Counted from the stretch's first letter, positions 14,583 to 26,374 are shown. The stretch: DNA of 64,000 nucleotides from Lentisalinibacter sediminis (GCF_040706615.1 NZ_JAPDRF010000003.1:1-64000); one strand, 5' to 3'. Made by a program: numbers and translations. The notes: a model not told the origin generated them from the letters alone.

Positions 14583-16670
14583 TCAGGCCGCGTCCACTTC
14601 CTTCATGCTGAGACGGATCCGGCCCTGACGGTCCACTTCCAGCACCTTGACGCGCACGATGTCGCCTTCGGAAAGCTTGTCGCTCACCTTCTCAACGCGT
14701 TCGTTGGAGATCTGGGAGATATGCACGAGGCCGTCCTTGCCCGGCAGGATGGTGACGAAGGCGCCGAAGTCCATGAGCCGCGCCACGCGGCCCTCATAGG
14801 TGCTTCCCACCTCGACGTCAGCGGTGATCAGCTCGATGCGGCGCAGCGCTTCCTTGCCGGACGCACCGTCCACCGAGGCGATCTTGACGGTACCGTCGTT
14901 CTCGATGTCAATGGTGGCGCCGGTCTCCTCGGTAATGGCGCGGATGACGGCGCCGCCCTTGCCGATGACGTCCCGGATCTTGTCGGGGTCGATCTTGAAC
15001 GTCATGATGGTGGGTGCCCAGTCGGACATCTCCTCGCGCGGCTCGGCCAGCACCTTGTTCATCTCGCCGAGAATGTGGAGGCGGGCTTCCTTGGCCTGCG
15101 CCAGGGCCTTCTCCATGATCTCGCGGGTGATGCCCTCGATCTTGATATCCATCTGCAACGCGGTGACGCCCTCGGATGAGCCGGCCACCTTGAAGTCCAT
15201 GTCGCCCAGATGGTCCTCGTCGCCGAGGATATCGGTCAGGACCGCGAACTTGTCGCCGTCCTTCACCAGGCCCATCGCGACGCCGGCCACCGGCGCCTTC
15301 AGCGGCACGCCGGCGTCCATCATCGCGAGGCTCGAGCCGCAGACCGACGCCATGGAACTGGAACCGTTCGACTCGGTGATCTCGGAGACGACCCGGATCA
15401 CGTAGGGGAACTCGTCCATATTCGGCATGACGGCCTGGATACCGCGCCGGGCCAGCTTGCCGTGGCCGATCTCGCGCCGCTTCGGGCCGCCCATGAAGCC
15501 GGTCTCGCCGACGCAGTACGGCGGGAAGTTGTAATGGAGCATGAAGGGCTCCTTGTACTCGCCCTCCAGCGCGTCGATGATCTGCGCGTCACGGCCGGTG
15601 CCGAGCGTCGCAGTAACAATCGCCTGCGTCTCGCCGCGGGTGAACAGAGCCGAGCCGTGGGTGCGCGGCAGTGTGCCGACACGCACGCTGATCGGGCGCA
15701 CGGTCGCGTGGTCACGGCCGTCGATGCGCGGCTGGCCGTCCAGCACCCGGTTGCGGACGGTGGACTTCTCGAGTTTGCCGAGAGCGGCGGACACCTCGTC
15801 AGCACCGTAAGCCGGCTCGTCGCCGCCTGCCAGGGCCTCGAGAGCCTCGCTCTTCGCCTTGCCGACCGCCTCCTGGCGCTCCTGCTTGTCGCTGATCTGG
15901 TAGGCCTCGGTGAGCGCGCCGCGCGCAATCTCCGCCACCTTCTCCTCGAGGCTGGCATCGGTCTCGGGAGGCTGCCAGTCCCACGCCGGTTTGGCCGCCT
16001 GGCGCGCCAGCTCCTCGATCACCTCGATCGCCGCCTGCATCTTCTCGTGGCCGAACATGACCGCGCCCAGCATGACGTCCTCGGGGAGGATGTTCGCCTC
16101 GGACTCGACCATCAGCACGGCTTCGCCGGTGCCGGCCACCACGAGGTCCAGCTGGGAATCCTCGAGCTGGCTGGCCGTCGGGTTCAGCAGATACTCACCG
16201 TCCCTGTAACCGACCCGCGCGGCAGCGATCGGGCCCCGGAATGGCATGCCGGAGAGTGCCAGCGCCGCCGAGGCGCCGATCATGGCCGGGATGTCCGCGT
16301 CGATCTCGGGATCCAGGGAGATCACCGTAGTGATCACCTGCACCTCGTTCATGAATCCTTTCGGGAACAGCGGGCGGATGGGACGGTCGATCAGGCGCGA
16401 CGTCAGCGTCTCCTTCTCGCTCGGCCGACCCTCGCGCTTGAAGAAGCCGCCGGGGATGCGGCCCGCAGCGTAGGTCTTCTCCTGGTAGTTGACGGTCAGC
16501 GGGAAGAACGGGCGGCCCGGATCGGCTTCCTTGCGGCCGACCGCCGTCGCGAGAACGACGGTGTCTCCCATGCTGACCATGACGGCGCCGTCCGCCTGTC
16601 GGGCAACCTCGCCCGTCTCCAGCGTCACTTCATGATCGCCGTAGTTGAAACTCTGCTTGATTACTGTCAC
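14583..16670 (-). CDS. pnp: Polyribonucleotide nucleotidyltransferase
   Basis: PNPase degrades RNA 3' to 5' by phosphorolysis and is part of the RNA degradosome. The 695-residue protein has two RNase PH domains joined by a helical linker. A KH domain follows (DPDKIRDVIGKGGAVIR). The C-terminal S1 domain contains DFGAFVTILPGKDGLVHIS. Length is normal. It is the last gene of the rimP operon, 136 bases after rpsO. The leader contains a long stem-loop like the RNase III site through which PNPase represses its own mRNA in E. coli. Confidence 0.97.
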   Translation of the reverse strand: MTVIKQSFNYGDHEVTLETGEVARQADGAVMVSMGDTVVLATAVGRKEADPGRPFFPLTVNYQEKTYAAGRIPGGFFKREGRPSEKETLTSRLIDRPIRPLFPKGFMNEVQVITTVISLDPEIDADIPAMIGASAALALSGMPFRGPIAAARVGYRDGEYLLNPTASQLEDSQLDLVVAGTGEAVLMVESEANILPEDVMLGAVMFGHEKMQAAIEVIEELARQAAKPAWDWQPPETDASLEEKVAEIARGALTEAYQISDKQERQEAVGKAKSEALEALAGGDEPAYGADEVSAALGKLEKSTVRNRVLDGQPRIDGRDHATVRPISVRVGTLPRTHGSALFTRGETQAIVTATLGTGRDAQIIDALEGEYKEPFMLHYNFPPYCVGETGFMGGPKRREIGHGKLARRGIQAVMPNMDEFPYVIRVVSEITESNGSSSMASVCGSSLAMMDAGVPLKAPVAGVAMGLVKDGDKFAVLTDILGDEDHLGDMDFKVAGSSEGVTALQMDIKIEGITREIMEKALAQAKEARLHILGEMNKVLAEPREEMSDWAPTIMTFKIDPDKIRDVIGKGGAVIRAITEETGATIDIENDGTVKIASVDGASGKEALRRIELITADVEVGSTYEGRVARLMDFGAFVTILPGKDGLVHISQISNERVEKVSDKLSEGDIVRVKVLEVDRQGRIRLSMKEVDAA

Positions 16671-16699
16671 GCCTGATCCTTCTGTCTGCTAATGCGAAA

Positions 16700-16747
16700 A
16701 CTGGATGCAGATCCGGCGACCGCGGGGTCGACGCACCTGCATCCAGT
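16700..16747 (-). promoter_or_regulatory. Long stem-loop in the pnp leader (possible RNase III site)
   Basis: ACTGGATGCAG at 16700-16710 is perfectly complementary to 16737-16747. An inner stem CGACC/GGTCG (16717-16721 with 16726-16730) closes the loop. The position just upstream of pnp matches that of the RNase III-cleaved hairpin known in E. coli. The analogy is inference. Confidence 0.65.
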
Positions 16748-16784
16748 CCATGTTCCGATTCTGCGCTGGGGTTGTCGGTCAGCA

Positions 16785-16812
16785 ATTGCCGATCAGCGAT
16801 TGCCGATCAGCG
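16785..16812. repeat. Exact 14-bp tandem duplication at the rpsO stop
   Basis: ATTGCCGATCAGCG occurs twice head to tail (16785-16798 and 16799-16812). The rpsO stop codon is inside the second unit. A third, decayed copy may precede it. It may be a slippage product. Confidence 0.7.
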
Positions 16813-17076
16813 GCGCAGGCCGAGCCGCTTGATCAGGTCCTGATAGCGGTCCTGATCCTTCTTCTTGAGGTAGTCCAGCAGCTTCCGACGCTTGTTGACC
16901 AGCATCAGGAGCCCCTTGCGGGAATGATGATCGCGCTTGTGCTCGGAGAAATGCTCGGTGAGATCGGTGATGCGTGCGGACAGCAGCGCGACCTGGACCT
17001 CCGGTGACCCGGTGTCGGCGTCGCCGCGGCTATACTCCTTGAGGATGCTGCTCTTGCGTTCAGTCGAAAGTGGCAT
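16807..17076 (-). CDS. rpsO: 30S ribosomal protein S15
   Basis: S15 binds 16S rRNA early in small-subunit assembly. The 89-residue protein begins MPLSTERKSSILKEY and has the usual motif HKRDHHSRKGLLMLV. It lies between truB and pnp as in E. coli. In that organism S15 represses its own translation through a pseudoknot in the leader; the 92-base truB-rpsO spacer could hold one, but I did not establish it. Confidence 0.98.
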   Translation of the reverse strand: MPLSTERKSSILKEYSRGDADTGSPEVQVALLSARITDLTEHFSEHKRDHHSRKGLLMLVNKRRKLLDYLKKKDQDRYQDLIKRLGLRR

Positions 17077-17168
17077 TGTTCGAAAACTCCAGTCTCAGTG
17101 CTCTTTGGCCTTCTGTGCAGCCCGGCATTGTAACTCGGGTCCGGGCCCGCTAACAATCTAAATACAAT

Positions 17169-18107
17169 CTAAATTTCGGCGCTTTTTCCGCCATGCAGGA
17201 ATACCCGCCGGGGCCGCACGGCGCCTGCGAACGGTATCTCGCCCACGCCGAGGAAGCGACCAGCGCGGTCATAGACCCGCAGATGGCCCTCCCGTGCCGA
17301 GTAGTCCGCCGGCACCTGCTGTCCCTGCAGGAAGCGTCCGGCAGCGTCGTCCTCGACCTCCGCCGCCGGCCAGTCCGCCAGCGCGGCGTCCACCGGCTGC
17401 AGGTAGCCGTCCAGCGACTCGGCGGATGCCGCATCCAGCCTGTCCAGCGTCACCATCGCAGCGGCCGCAAACGGCCCGACGGCCACCCTCCGCAGGGCAC
17501 GCGTGTAGCCCACGGTGCCCGCAGCCGCCGCGATGTCTTCCACCAGCGTGCGCACGTAGGTCCCTTTCGAGCAACGCACCCGGAAGATGAGCTCCTCGCT
17601 CTCCCGCGCGATCAGCTGCAGCGAGCGGATACGCACGCGGCGCGCCGCCCGCTCCACTTCCCGGCCTTCGCGGGCCAGTTCGTACAGGCGCCGGCCGTCC
17701 TTTTTCAATGCGGAATACATCGGCGGCACCTGCTCGATCTCGCCGGTAAAGCGGGTGAACAACGCCTGCCAGTCCGCGCCGTCCAGCTCCGGCAGCTGCG
17801 CCGTCTCGATCACCCGGCCCTCGGAATCGCCCGTGTCGCGACGCTCGCCGAGACAGGCGCGCACGAGATATTCCTTCTCGGCGTCCAGCAGCCAGGCGCT
17901 GACCTTGGTGGCCTCGCCGAAGCACAGGGGCAGCAGGCCCGTGGCCGCCGGGTCGAGGCTGCCGGTATGGCCCGCCTTGCGGGCGCGGAATATGCCTCGC
18001 ACGCGCTGCAGGGCCTGGTTCGAGCTCAGCCCCTCCGGCTTGTCCAGCAGGACGATGCCGTGCACCTCACGGCGGGCCGGGCGGCGGCGCTGGGCAGGAG
18101 TTCCCAC
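17169..18107 (-). CDS. truB: tRNA pseudouridine-55 synthase
   Basis: TruB makes pseudouridine at position 55 in the T loop of tRNAs. The 312-residue protein has the catalytic Asp52 in GHTGSLDPAATG and the KxExxVxAxLG segment as KEYLVRACLG. A C-terminal PUA-like region follows. It starts one base after the rbfA stop, so the two are translationally coupled. Upstream basic residues (QRRRPARR) precede the fold. Confidence 0.97.
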   Translation of the reverse strand: MGTPAQRRRPARREVHGIVLLDKPEGLSSNQALQRVRGIFRARKAGHTGSLDPAATGLLPLCFGEATKVSAWLLDAEKEYLVRACLGERRDTGDSEGRVIETAQLPELDGADWQALFTRFTGEIEQVPPMYSALKKDGRRLYELAREGREVERAARRVRIRSLQLIARESEELIFRVRCSKGTYVRTLVEDIAAAAGTVGYTRALRRVAVGPFAAAAMVTLDRLDAASAESLDGYLQPVDAALADWPAAEVEDDAAGRFLQGQQVPADYSAREGHLRVYDRAGRFLGVGEIPFAGAVRPRRVFLHGGKSAEI

Positions 18108-18108
18108 C

Positions 18109-18474
18109 TCATTCCTCCGACTGCCGACCGCCGCCGGCGTGTTCGATGAGATTGCTCAGCGCCAGCCCTCGCTCCGCGCTGTCGTCGTGCTCGAAGCGCA
18201 ACTCCGGCACGTGGCGCACGGACAGCTCCTTGCCGAGACGGCTGCGCAGGAACCCCGCGGCACGGCGCAGGCCGTCGGCGGCCGCGTCCACGTCCGCCGC
18301 CGGGTCCAGCACACTGAACCAGACCTTGGCCACCGAGAGGTCGCGGGAAAGCTCGACGTCGCTCACCGAGACCTGCGCCAGCGCCGGATCCTTGCTCTCG
18401 AATCGCAGCAGCTCGTTCAGCACGCGCATGATCTGGCCGCCGAGCCTGCGGCTCCTGGGATATTCACGTGGCAT
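18109..18474 (-). CDS. rbfA: Ribosome-binding factor A
   Basis: RbfA is a KH-like maturation factor of the 30S subunit needed for 16S 5'-end processing and cold growth. The 121-residue protein starts at MPREYPRSRR with the conserved RRLGGQIMRVLNELLR helix. Longer in-frame extension upstream overlaps infB and is not expected. It follows infB by 14 bases and precedes truB. Confidence 0.95.
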   Translation of the reverse strand: MPREYPRSRRLGGQIMRVLNELLRFESKDPALAQVSVSDVELSRDLSVAKVWFSVLDPAADVDAAADGLRRAAGFLRSRLGKELSVRHVPELRFEHDDSAERGLALSNLIEHAGGGRQSEE

Positions 18475-18488
18475 GGCGGCGGGGGCGG

Positions 18489-21005
<2,517 letters not shown>

Positions 21006-21023
21006 ACCTAAAACTCCTGTTGA

Positions 21024-22544
21024 TCAGGCCCGCTCCTGCTGCTGCTCTTCTTCCTGCTCGAACCAGTGCGCGCGCGCCGCCATGATCAGCGCAGCCGCCT
21101 GCTCCTGGTCCATGTCTTCCTGGATCTCCAGCAGATCGTCCACCGACTGCTCCGCCAGATCTTCCCGGGTCACGACGCCCTCGCTGGCAAGCAGGTAGGC
21201 GAGCTCCCGGGTCATGCCCTCCAGCGCCAGCAGATCCTCGGCGGGCTCCGCCTCGTCGATCTTCTCCTCGCTGGCGATCGCCTGGGTCAGCAGGACGTCG
21301 CGGCCGCGGCTGCGCAGCTCGTTGACGATGTCCTCGTCGAACTCCTCGATCTCGGCCAGCTCGGCCGCCGGCACGTAGGCCACTTCCTCCACGGTGGAGA
21401 AACCTTCCTGCACCAGGATCATGGCCACCTCCTCGTCGACGTCGAGGCTTTTCATGAACATCTCGGTGAGCTCGCGCATCTCCGATTCGCTCTTCTCCTC
21501 GGCGTCCGCGGCGGTCATGACATTCAGCTCCCAGCCGGTCAGCTCGCTCGCCAGGCGGATGTTCTGGCCGCCGCGGCCGATGGCCTGAGACAGCTTTTCC
21601 TCTTCCACCGCGATATCCATGCTGTGGGCCTCCTCGTCCATGACGATGGAGACCACGTCCGCCGGCGACATGGCGTTGACGACGAACTGGGCCGGATTGT
21701 CGTCCCAGAGGATGATGTCGACACGCTCGCCGGCCAGCTCGTTGGAGACCGCCTGCACGCGGGAGCCGCGCATGCCGACGCAGGCACCCACCGGGTCGAT
21801 GCGCCGGTCGTTGCTCTTCACCGCGATCTTCGCCCGCAGGCCCGGGTCCCGGGCGGCGGCGACGATATCGATCAGGCCCTGCCCCACCTCGGGGACCTCC
21901 AGGCTGAACAGGTCGATCAGGAACTCCGGCGAGGTGCGGGTCATGAACAGCTGCGGCCCCCTCAGCTCGGAGCGGACCTCGACCAGGCGCGCCTTGATGC
22001 GGTCCTGTGGGCGCACCGGCTCGCGCGGGATCATGTTCTCGCGGGGCACGAAGCCCTCGGCATTGCCGCCCAGGTCGATGAAGACGCCATTGCGGTCCAC
22101 GCGCTTCACCAGGCCGCTCAGCAGTTCGCCGACCCGGTCCTGGAATTCCTCGACCACCTGCTCGCGCTCGGCCTCGCGCACCTTCTGCACGATCACCTGC
22201 TTGGCGGTCTGGGCAGCGATGCGGCCGAACTCCACGGACTCCATCGGCACCTCGACATAGCCACCCGGCTCGGCGTCGGGGTCGATCTCGACGGCGTCGA
22301 TCATCCTCAGCTCGCGGTCCGGGAACTCGAGCTCGGTGGACTCGTCCTCGAACACCAGCCAGCGGCGGAAAGTATCGTAATCACCGGTCTGGCGGTCGAT
22401 GGCCACGCGCACATCGATATCTTCTCCGTGGCGCTTGCGGGTGGCGGACGCCAGCGCCGCCTCGATCGCCTCGAAGATAATCTCCTTGTCCACGCCCTTC
22501 TCGTTAGAGACGGCGTCGACCACCATCAGAATTTCCTTGCTCAT
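21024..22544 (-). CDS. nusA: Transcription termination/antitermination factor NusA
   Basis: NusA binds RNA polymerase and modulates pausing, termination and rRNA antitermination. The 506-residue protein starts at MSKEILMVVDAVSNEKG. It has the N-terminal polymerase-binding domain, S1 and two KH domains. Two acidic C-terminal helix-hairpin-helix repeats follow, as in other gammaproteobacteria. The tail is Glu/Gln-rich. An upstream in-frame extension runs into rimP and is rejected. It is the third gene of the operon and also couples transcription to ribosome biogenesis. Confidence 0.97.
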   Translation of the reverse strand: MSKEILMVVDAVSNEKGVDKEIIFEAIEAALASATRKRHGEDIDVRVAIDRQTGDYDTFRRWLVFEDESTELEFPDRELRMIDAVEIDPDAEPGGYVEVPMESVEFGRIAAQTAKQVIVQKVREAEREQVVEEFQDRVGELLSGLVKRVDRNGVFIDLGGNAEGFVPRENMIPREPVRPQDRIKARLVEVRSELRGPQLFMTRTSPEFLIDLFSLEVPEVGQGLIDIVAAARDPGLRAKIAVKSNDRRIDPVGACVGMRGSRVQAVSNELAGERVDIILWDDNPAQFVVNAMSPADVVSIVMDEEAHSMDIAVEEEKLSQAIGRGGQNIRLASELTGWELNVMTAADAEEKSESEMRELTEMFMKSLDVDEEVAMILVQEGFSTVEEVAYVPAAELAEIEEFDEDIVNELRSRGRDVLLTQAIASEEKIDEAEPAEDLLALEGMTRELAYLLASEGVVTREDLAEQSVDDLLEIQEDMDQEQAAALIMAARAHWFEQEEEQQQERA

Positions 22545-22578
22545 ACCTGTCGTCTCTCCGCCCAGCCCGATATGGTGG

Positions 22579-23025
22579 CTAAAGCTCGGGAACCAACCTC
22601 GCCTTGTCGATATCGGCGATGCGCAGCCGATAGAGTTCTCCGTCCACACGCATCGCCACGTAACCGTCTTCCACGCCTTCCAGCGTGCCGCGGAATCGCC
22701 GCCGGCCGTCCAGCGGGACCCTGAGCGCGACCTTCGCCTCGCTGCCGACGAACCGCTCGAAGTGCTCGGGGCGCTTCAGCGGCCGGTCCAGACCGGGCGA
22801 AGACACTTCCAGCACGTACTCGCCGGGGATCGGGTCCTCCACGTCCAGTACGCCGCTAACCTGGTGGCTCACCCGCTCGCAATCCTCGAGGCTCACGCCT
22901 TCGGGCTTGTCGATGTAGAGCCGCAGCAGCCCCTTGCCGCCGATGCGGGCCTCCAGGTCCACGAGTTCGTAGCCCATGGTCGCCAGCGTCGGCTCCAGCA
23001 GCTGCCTGATCTCGTCCTCTGTCAC
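22579..23025 (-). CDS. rimP: Ribosome maturation factor RimP
   Basis: RimP helps assemble the 30S subunit. The 148-residue protein starts at GTG with GAGGA upstream and begins VTEDEIRQLLEPTL. It has the two-domain fold with the conserved VSSPGLDRPL motif. It is the first protein gene of the operon after tRNA-fMet and two terminator hairpins. In E. coli it has the same place (yhbC). Confidence 0.95.
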   Translation of the reverse strand: MTEDEIRQLLEPTLATMGYELVDLEARIGGKGLLRLYIDKPEGVSLEDCERVSHQVSGVLDVEDPIPGEYVLEVSSPGLDRPLKRPEHFERFVGSEAKVALRVPLDGRRRFRGTLEGVEDGYVAMRVDGELYRLRIADIDKARLVPEL

Positions 23026-23060
23026 TCTTCCTCTGTCGCGGGTCCGTCGGGGACCCCAAC

Positions 23061-23084
23061 AAAAAATGGGCCCCAGGGCCCATT
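23061..23084 (-). terminator. Second terminator/attenuator between tRNA-fMet and rimP
   Basis: An 8-bp stem (23065-23072 with 23077-23084, loop CCAG) is followed on the minus strand by a T tract. It stands about 36 bases before the rimP start. With the first terminator it would limit readthrough from the tRNA promoter into the rimP-nusA-infB genes. Confidence 0.7.
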
Positions 23085-23143
23085 TCGTTCCTGCTCGTGC
23101 CCAGGGCTGCCGGCCCTGGCTCCGGCAGACCTTTTCGGGCAAA

Positions 23144-23166
23144 CAAAAAGCCCCGAGCGGGGCTTT
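23144..23166 (-). terminator. Intrinsic terminator after tRNA-fMet
   Basis: An 8-bp stem AAAGCCCC/GGGGCTTT (23147-23154 with 23159-23166, loop GAGC) extends into TTTTTG on the minus strand. It lies 16 bases beyond the tRNA 3' end. Confidence 0.85.
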
Positions 23167-23182
23167 CTGTCACCAAAAACCT

Positions 23183-23259
23183 TGGTAGCGGGGGCAGGAT
23201 TCGAACCTGCGACCTTCGGGTTATGAGCCCGACGAGCTGCCAGACTGCTCCACCCCGCA
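23183..23259 (-). tRNA. metY: Initiator tRNA-fMet (CAT)
   Basis: The 77-base cloverleaf has anticodon CAT at 23223-23225. Its anticodon stem carries the three G-C pairs (GGGCTCATAACCC) typical of initiators. Position 1 and position 72 are a T-T mismatch, as needed for formylation, and CCA is encoded. It heads the rimP-nusA-infB operon as metY does in E. coli. Confidence 0.97.
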
Positions 23260-23273
23260 TCCGCGAGAACCGA

Positions 23274-23303
23274 ATAGTACTAGAGAAGCTGCGTTGGTTT
23301 CAA
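23274..23303 (-). promoter_or_regulatory. Promoter of tRNA-fMet / rimP operon
   Basis: On the minus strand TTGAAA (23298-23303) and TACTAT (23274-23279) are 18 bases apart. The start would fall a few bases before the tRNA 5' end, with a GC-rich discriminator. Confidence 0.6.
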
Positions 23304-23342
23304 CCGTCCCGGCAAAAACGCTGCCGCAGACGCTCGATTGCG

Positions 23343-24803
23343 TCAGCCCATGACGCTCGCGCACAGGGCCAGCAACGTGCCCGGGACCAGGCCGAGGCCG
23401 AGGATGGCCAGCCCGTTCACGCTCAGCACCACCTGCATCTCACGCGGCGCAGTGAGCGGCGCACTATCGTCCGGCGCATCGAAATAGACGAACTTCAGCA
23501 CCCGCAGGTAGTAGAAGGCGCCGATGACCGAGAAGACCACCATCAGCAGGGCCAACCAGGTGTAGATGACGCCCTCGGGCGCCAGCCGGCCCGCATCCAG
23601 GACGGCTGAGATCACGTTCAGCTTCGCCCAGAAGCCCACCCAGGGCGGGATGCCGGCCATGCCGAACATGAAACAGGCCATCATCGCCGCGAACCAGGGG
23701 CTGCGGCTGTTGAGTCCCTTGAAGTCGCTGATCTCCTCCGCCTCGAAACCCTGCCGCGAGAGCAGGATGACCATGCCGAAGGCGCCGGCGGCCATCAGGA
23801 CATAGGTAATCGTGTAATACATGGCTGCCTGATAGCCCGCCTGGGTGCCGGTGAAGATGCCGAGCAGGATGAAGCCGACGTGGCCGATGGTCGAGTACGC
23901 CAGCATGCGCTTGATATTCGACTGGGCGATCGCCACGACGTTGCCCAGCGCGAGAGAGAGTACGGCCAGGATCATGAGCATGCCCTGCCAGGCGCCGTGC
24001 AGCTCCGGCAGGCCGTCCACCAGTATGCGCATGGCGAGTGCGAACGCCGCCACCTTCGGCGCCGAGGCGATCAGCAGGGTCACGGGGGTACGCGCGCCCT
24101 GGTAGACGTCGGGCAGCCACATGTGGAACGGCACCGCGCCGAACTTGAACGCGATGCCGACCACCAGGAAAGCCAGACCGAACCACAGCGCGATGTCGTC
24201 CGGACCCGCGCTGCGGATGGCCAGCGACAGCGGGCCGAACTCGAGCACGCCGGTCACGCCGTAGAGGTAGGAGATGCCGAACAGCAGCATCCCCGAGGCG
24301 ATGGCGCCGAGGACGAAGTACTTCATGGCCGACTCGGCGGCCACAGCGGAGTCCCGATCGAAGGCCACCAGCGCGTACAGGGCCAATGAGAGCATCTCCA
24401 GGCCCAGGTACATGGTCAGCAGGCTGTTGGCCGAGATCATCACCAGGACGCCCAGCAGCGCGAACAGCCCGAGAGTGTAGAACTCGCCGCGGGTGAGGCC
24501 GTTCACCGTCAGATACTGGCGGGAATAGATGAACACCAGCGCCATGAGGCCCACCGAGACGATCTTCAGGATCTGTCCCATCGGGTCGGCTACGTAACTG
24601 CCCGAGAACGTGAGGGTGCGCAGGTCCGGCGCGGAGCCGAGGATGGCCGCCAGCGTCACCCCCAGCGCGCCCATTGCCAGCCACCAGGTCACGATGCGGC
24701 GTTCGTCGCTCACGAACAGGTCGGCGATCAGGACCACGCAGATCAGCCCGAGCAGTACGATCTCGGGGAGCGCGGGACTGAAATCGGGAACGATGAAATC
24801 CAT
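23343..24803 (-). CDS. nuoN: NADH-quinone oxidoreductase subunit N
   Basis: NuoN is one of three antiporter-like proton-pumping subunits in the membrane arm of complex I. The 486-residue protein has about fourteen hydrophobic helices. The conserved lysine-containing helices include AYSTIGHVGFILLG. It is the last gene of the nuo operon, 41 bases after nuoM. Next downstream on the same strand is the promoter for tRNA-fMet. Confidence 0.97.
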   Translation of the reverse strand: MDFIVPDFSPALPEIVLLGLICVVLIADLFVSDERRIVTWWLAMGALGVTLAAILGSAPDLRTLTFSGSYVADPMGQILKIVSVGLMALVFIYSRQYLTVNGLTRGEFYTLGLFALLGVLVMISANSLLTMYLGLEMLSLALYALVAFDRDSAVAAESAMKYFVLGAIASGMLLFGISYLYGVTGVLEFGPLSLAIRSAGPDDIALWFGLAFLVVGIAFKFGAVPFHMWLPDVYQGARTPVTLLIASAPKVAAFALAMRILVDGLPELHGAWQGMLMILAVLSLALGNVVAIAQSNIKRMLAYSTIGHVGFILLGIFTGTQAGYQAAMYYTITYVLMAAGAFGMVILLSRQGFEAEEISDFKGLNSRSPWFAAMMACFMFGMAGIPPWVGFWAKLNVISAVLDAGRLAPEGVIYTWLALLMVVFSVIGAFYYLRVLKFVYFDAPDDSAPLTAPREMQVVLSVNGLAILGLGLVPGTLLALCASVMG

Positions 24804-24844
24804 CTGTCAAACCTTGGGTTGAATGGACCGGTTTACCGCGCCGT

Positions 24845-26374
24845 TCACAGCTTCGACCGGCTCATCTGATCGACCAGCTGATCCACGCTCGCCGACATGA
24901 GATCCACCAGCGGCGCCGGCCAGACCCCCAGCAGGAGGACGGCGACGGCGAGAACGCCCAGCACCAGGAACTCCCGGCCGTTGAGGTCCGACAGGCCCGC
25001 CACCCTGTCGTTGGCCACGTCGCCGAACACCACCCGCTTCACCATCCACAGGGTATAGGCCGCGCCCAGAACCAGCGTGGTGCCGGCCAGCAGCGCATAC
25101 CAGAACGAGGCCCTGAAACTCGACAGGATCACCATGAACTCGCCGACGAAACCGGAGGTGCCCGGCAGCCCGGCGTTGGCCATGGCGAACAGCACCATGA
25201 ACGCGGCGAACACCGGCATGGTGTTCACCACGCCGCCGTAGTCGGCGATGCGCCGGGTGTGCAGGCGGTCGTACATCACGCCCACGCAGAGGAACAGTGC
25301 GCCGGAGACGAGGCCGTGGGAGACCATCTGCACCATGCCGCCGGTGAGCCCCAGCCCCGCCCCGCTGACCGAACCGGTGGACTGCTCGATGTCCCAGAGC
25401 ACGAAGAAACCCAGCGTGACGAAGCCCATGTGGGCGATGGAGGAGTAAGCGATCAGCTTTTTCAGGTCCTGTTGCACCAGGGCGACGAAGCCGATGTAGA
25501 CCACGGCGATCAGCGACAGCGCGATCATCAGCCAGTCCAGCGCCTGACTGGCATCCGGCAGGATCGGCAGCGACAGGCGGACGAAGCCGTAGCCGCCCAT
25601 CTTCAGCATGATCGCCGCCAGGATCACCGAGCCGCCGGTCGGTGCCTCCACGTGGGCGTCCGGCAGCCAGGTGTGCACCGGCCACATCGGCACCTTCACG
25701 GCGAAAGCCAGCAGGAAGGCGAGGAAGATCAGGATCTGCGCCTCCATGCCGATGCGCATGGCGTGGAAATCCAGGATGCCGTAGCTGCCCGACTGCACGT
25801 ACAGCCAGATCAGCGAGACCAGCATGAACACCGAACCCAGGAAGGTGTAGAGGAAGAACTTGATGGTGGCGTAGATGCGCCGCTCGCCGCCCCACACGCC
25901 GATGATCAGGAACATCGGCACCAGCATCGCCTCCCAGAAGACGTAGAACAGCATCGCGTCCAGCGCGCAGAACACGCCGACCATCAGGCCTTCGAGGATC
26001 AGGAAAGCGGCGAAATACTGGGCCGGGCGCTTCGTGATGCCGCGCCAGCCGGCGATGATCACCAGCGGCGTGATGAACGTGGTGAGCAGGATCAGCGGCA
26101 CCGACAGCCCGTCGACACCGAGGTGGTAGAACACGTTGAAGGTCTCGATCCAGGACACCCGCTCGACGAACTGCATGGCGGCGCTGGCACGGTCGAAGCC
26201 GGTGAACAGCGGGATGCTGGCGGCGAGCGTCGCGAGCGAGGTCACCAGCGCCGTCAGGCGCATGGCCGACGCCCGCGGCGAAGCCGCATCGTCGCCGTCG
26301 CCGATGATGAGCGCCAGCACGCCGCCGGCGATCGGCAACCAGATGAGCAGGCTCAGAAGATAACCGAAATCCAT
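24845..26374 (-). CDS. nuoM: NADH-quinone oxidoreductase subunit M
   Basis: NuoM is an antiporter-like proton channel of complex I. The 509-residue protein has the typical KVPMWPVHTWLPDAHVEAPT segment and AYSSIAHMGFVTLG, which bear the channel lysines. About fourteen membrane helices are predicted. It lies 25 bases after nuoL and 41 before nuoN. Confidence 0.97.
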   Translation of the reverse strand: MDFGYLLSLLIWLPIAGGVLALIIGDGDDAASPRASAMRLTALVTSLATLAASIPLFTGFDRASAAMQFVERVSWIETFNVFYHLGVDGLSVPLILLTTFITPLVIIAGWRGITKRPAQYFAAFLILEGLMVGVFCALDAMLFYVFWEAMLVPMFLIIGVWGGERRIYATIKFFLYTFLGSVFMLVSLIWLYVQSGSYGILDFHAMRIGMEAQILIFLAFLLAFAVKVPMWPVHTWLPDAHVEAPTGGSVILAAIMLKMGGYGFVRLSLPILPDASQALDWLMIALSLIAVVYIGFVALVQQDLKKLIAYSSIAHMGFVTLGFFVLWDIEQSTGSVSGAGLGLTGGMVQMVSHGLVSGALFLCVGVMYDRLHTRRIADYGGVVNTMPVFAAFMVLFAMANAGLPGTSGFVGEFMVILSSFRASFWYALLAGTTLVLGAAYTLWMVKRVVFGDVANDRVAGLSDLNGREFLVLGVLAVAVLLLGVWPAPLVDLMSASVDQLVDQMSRSKL

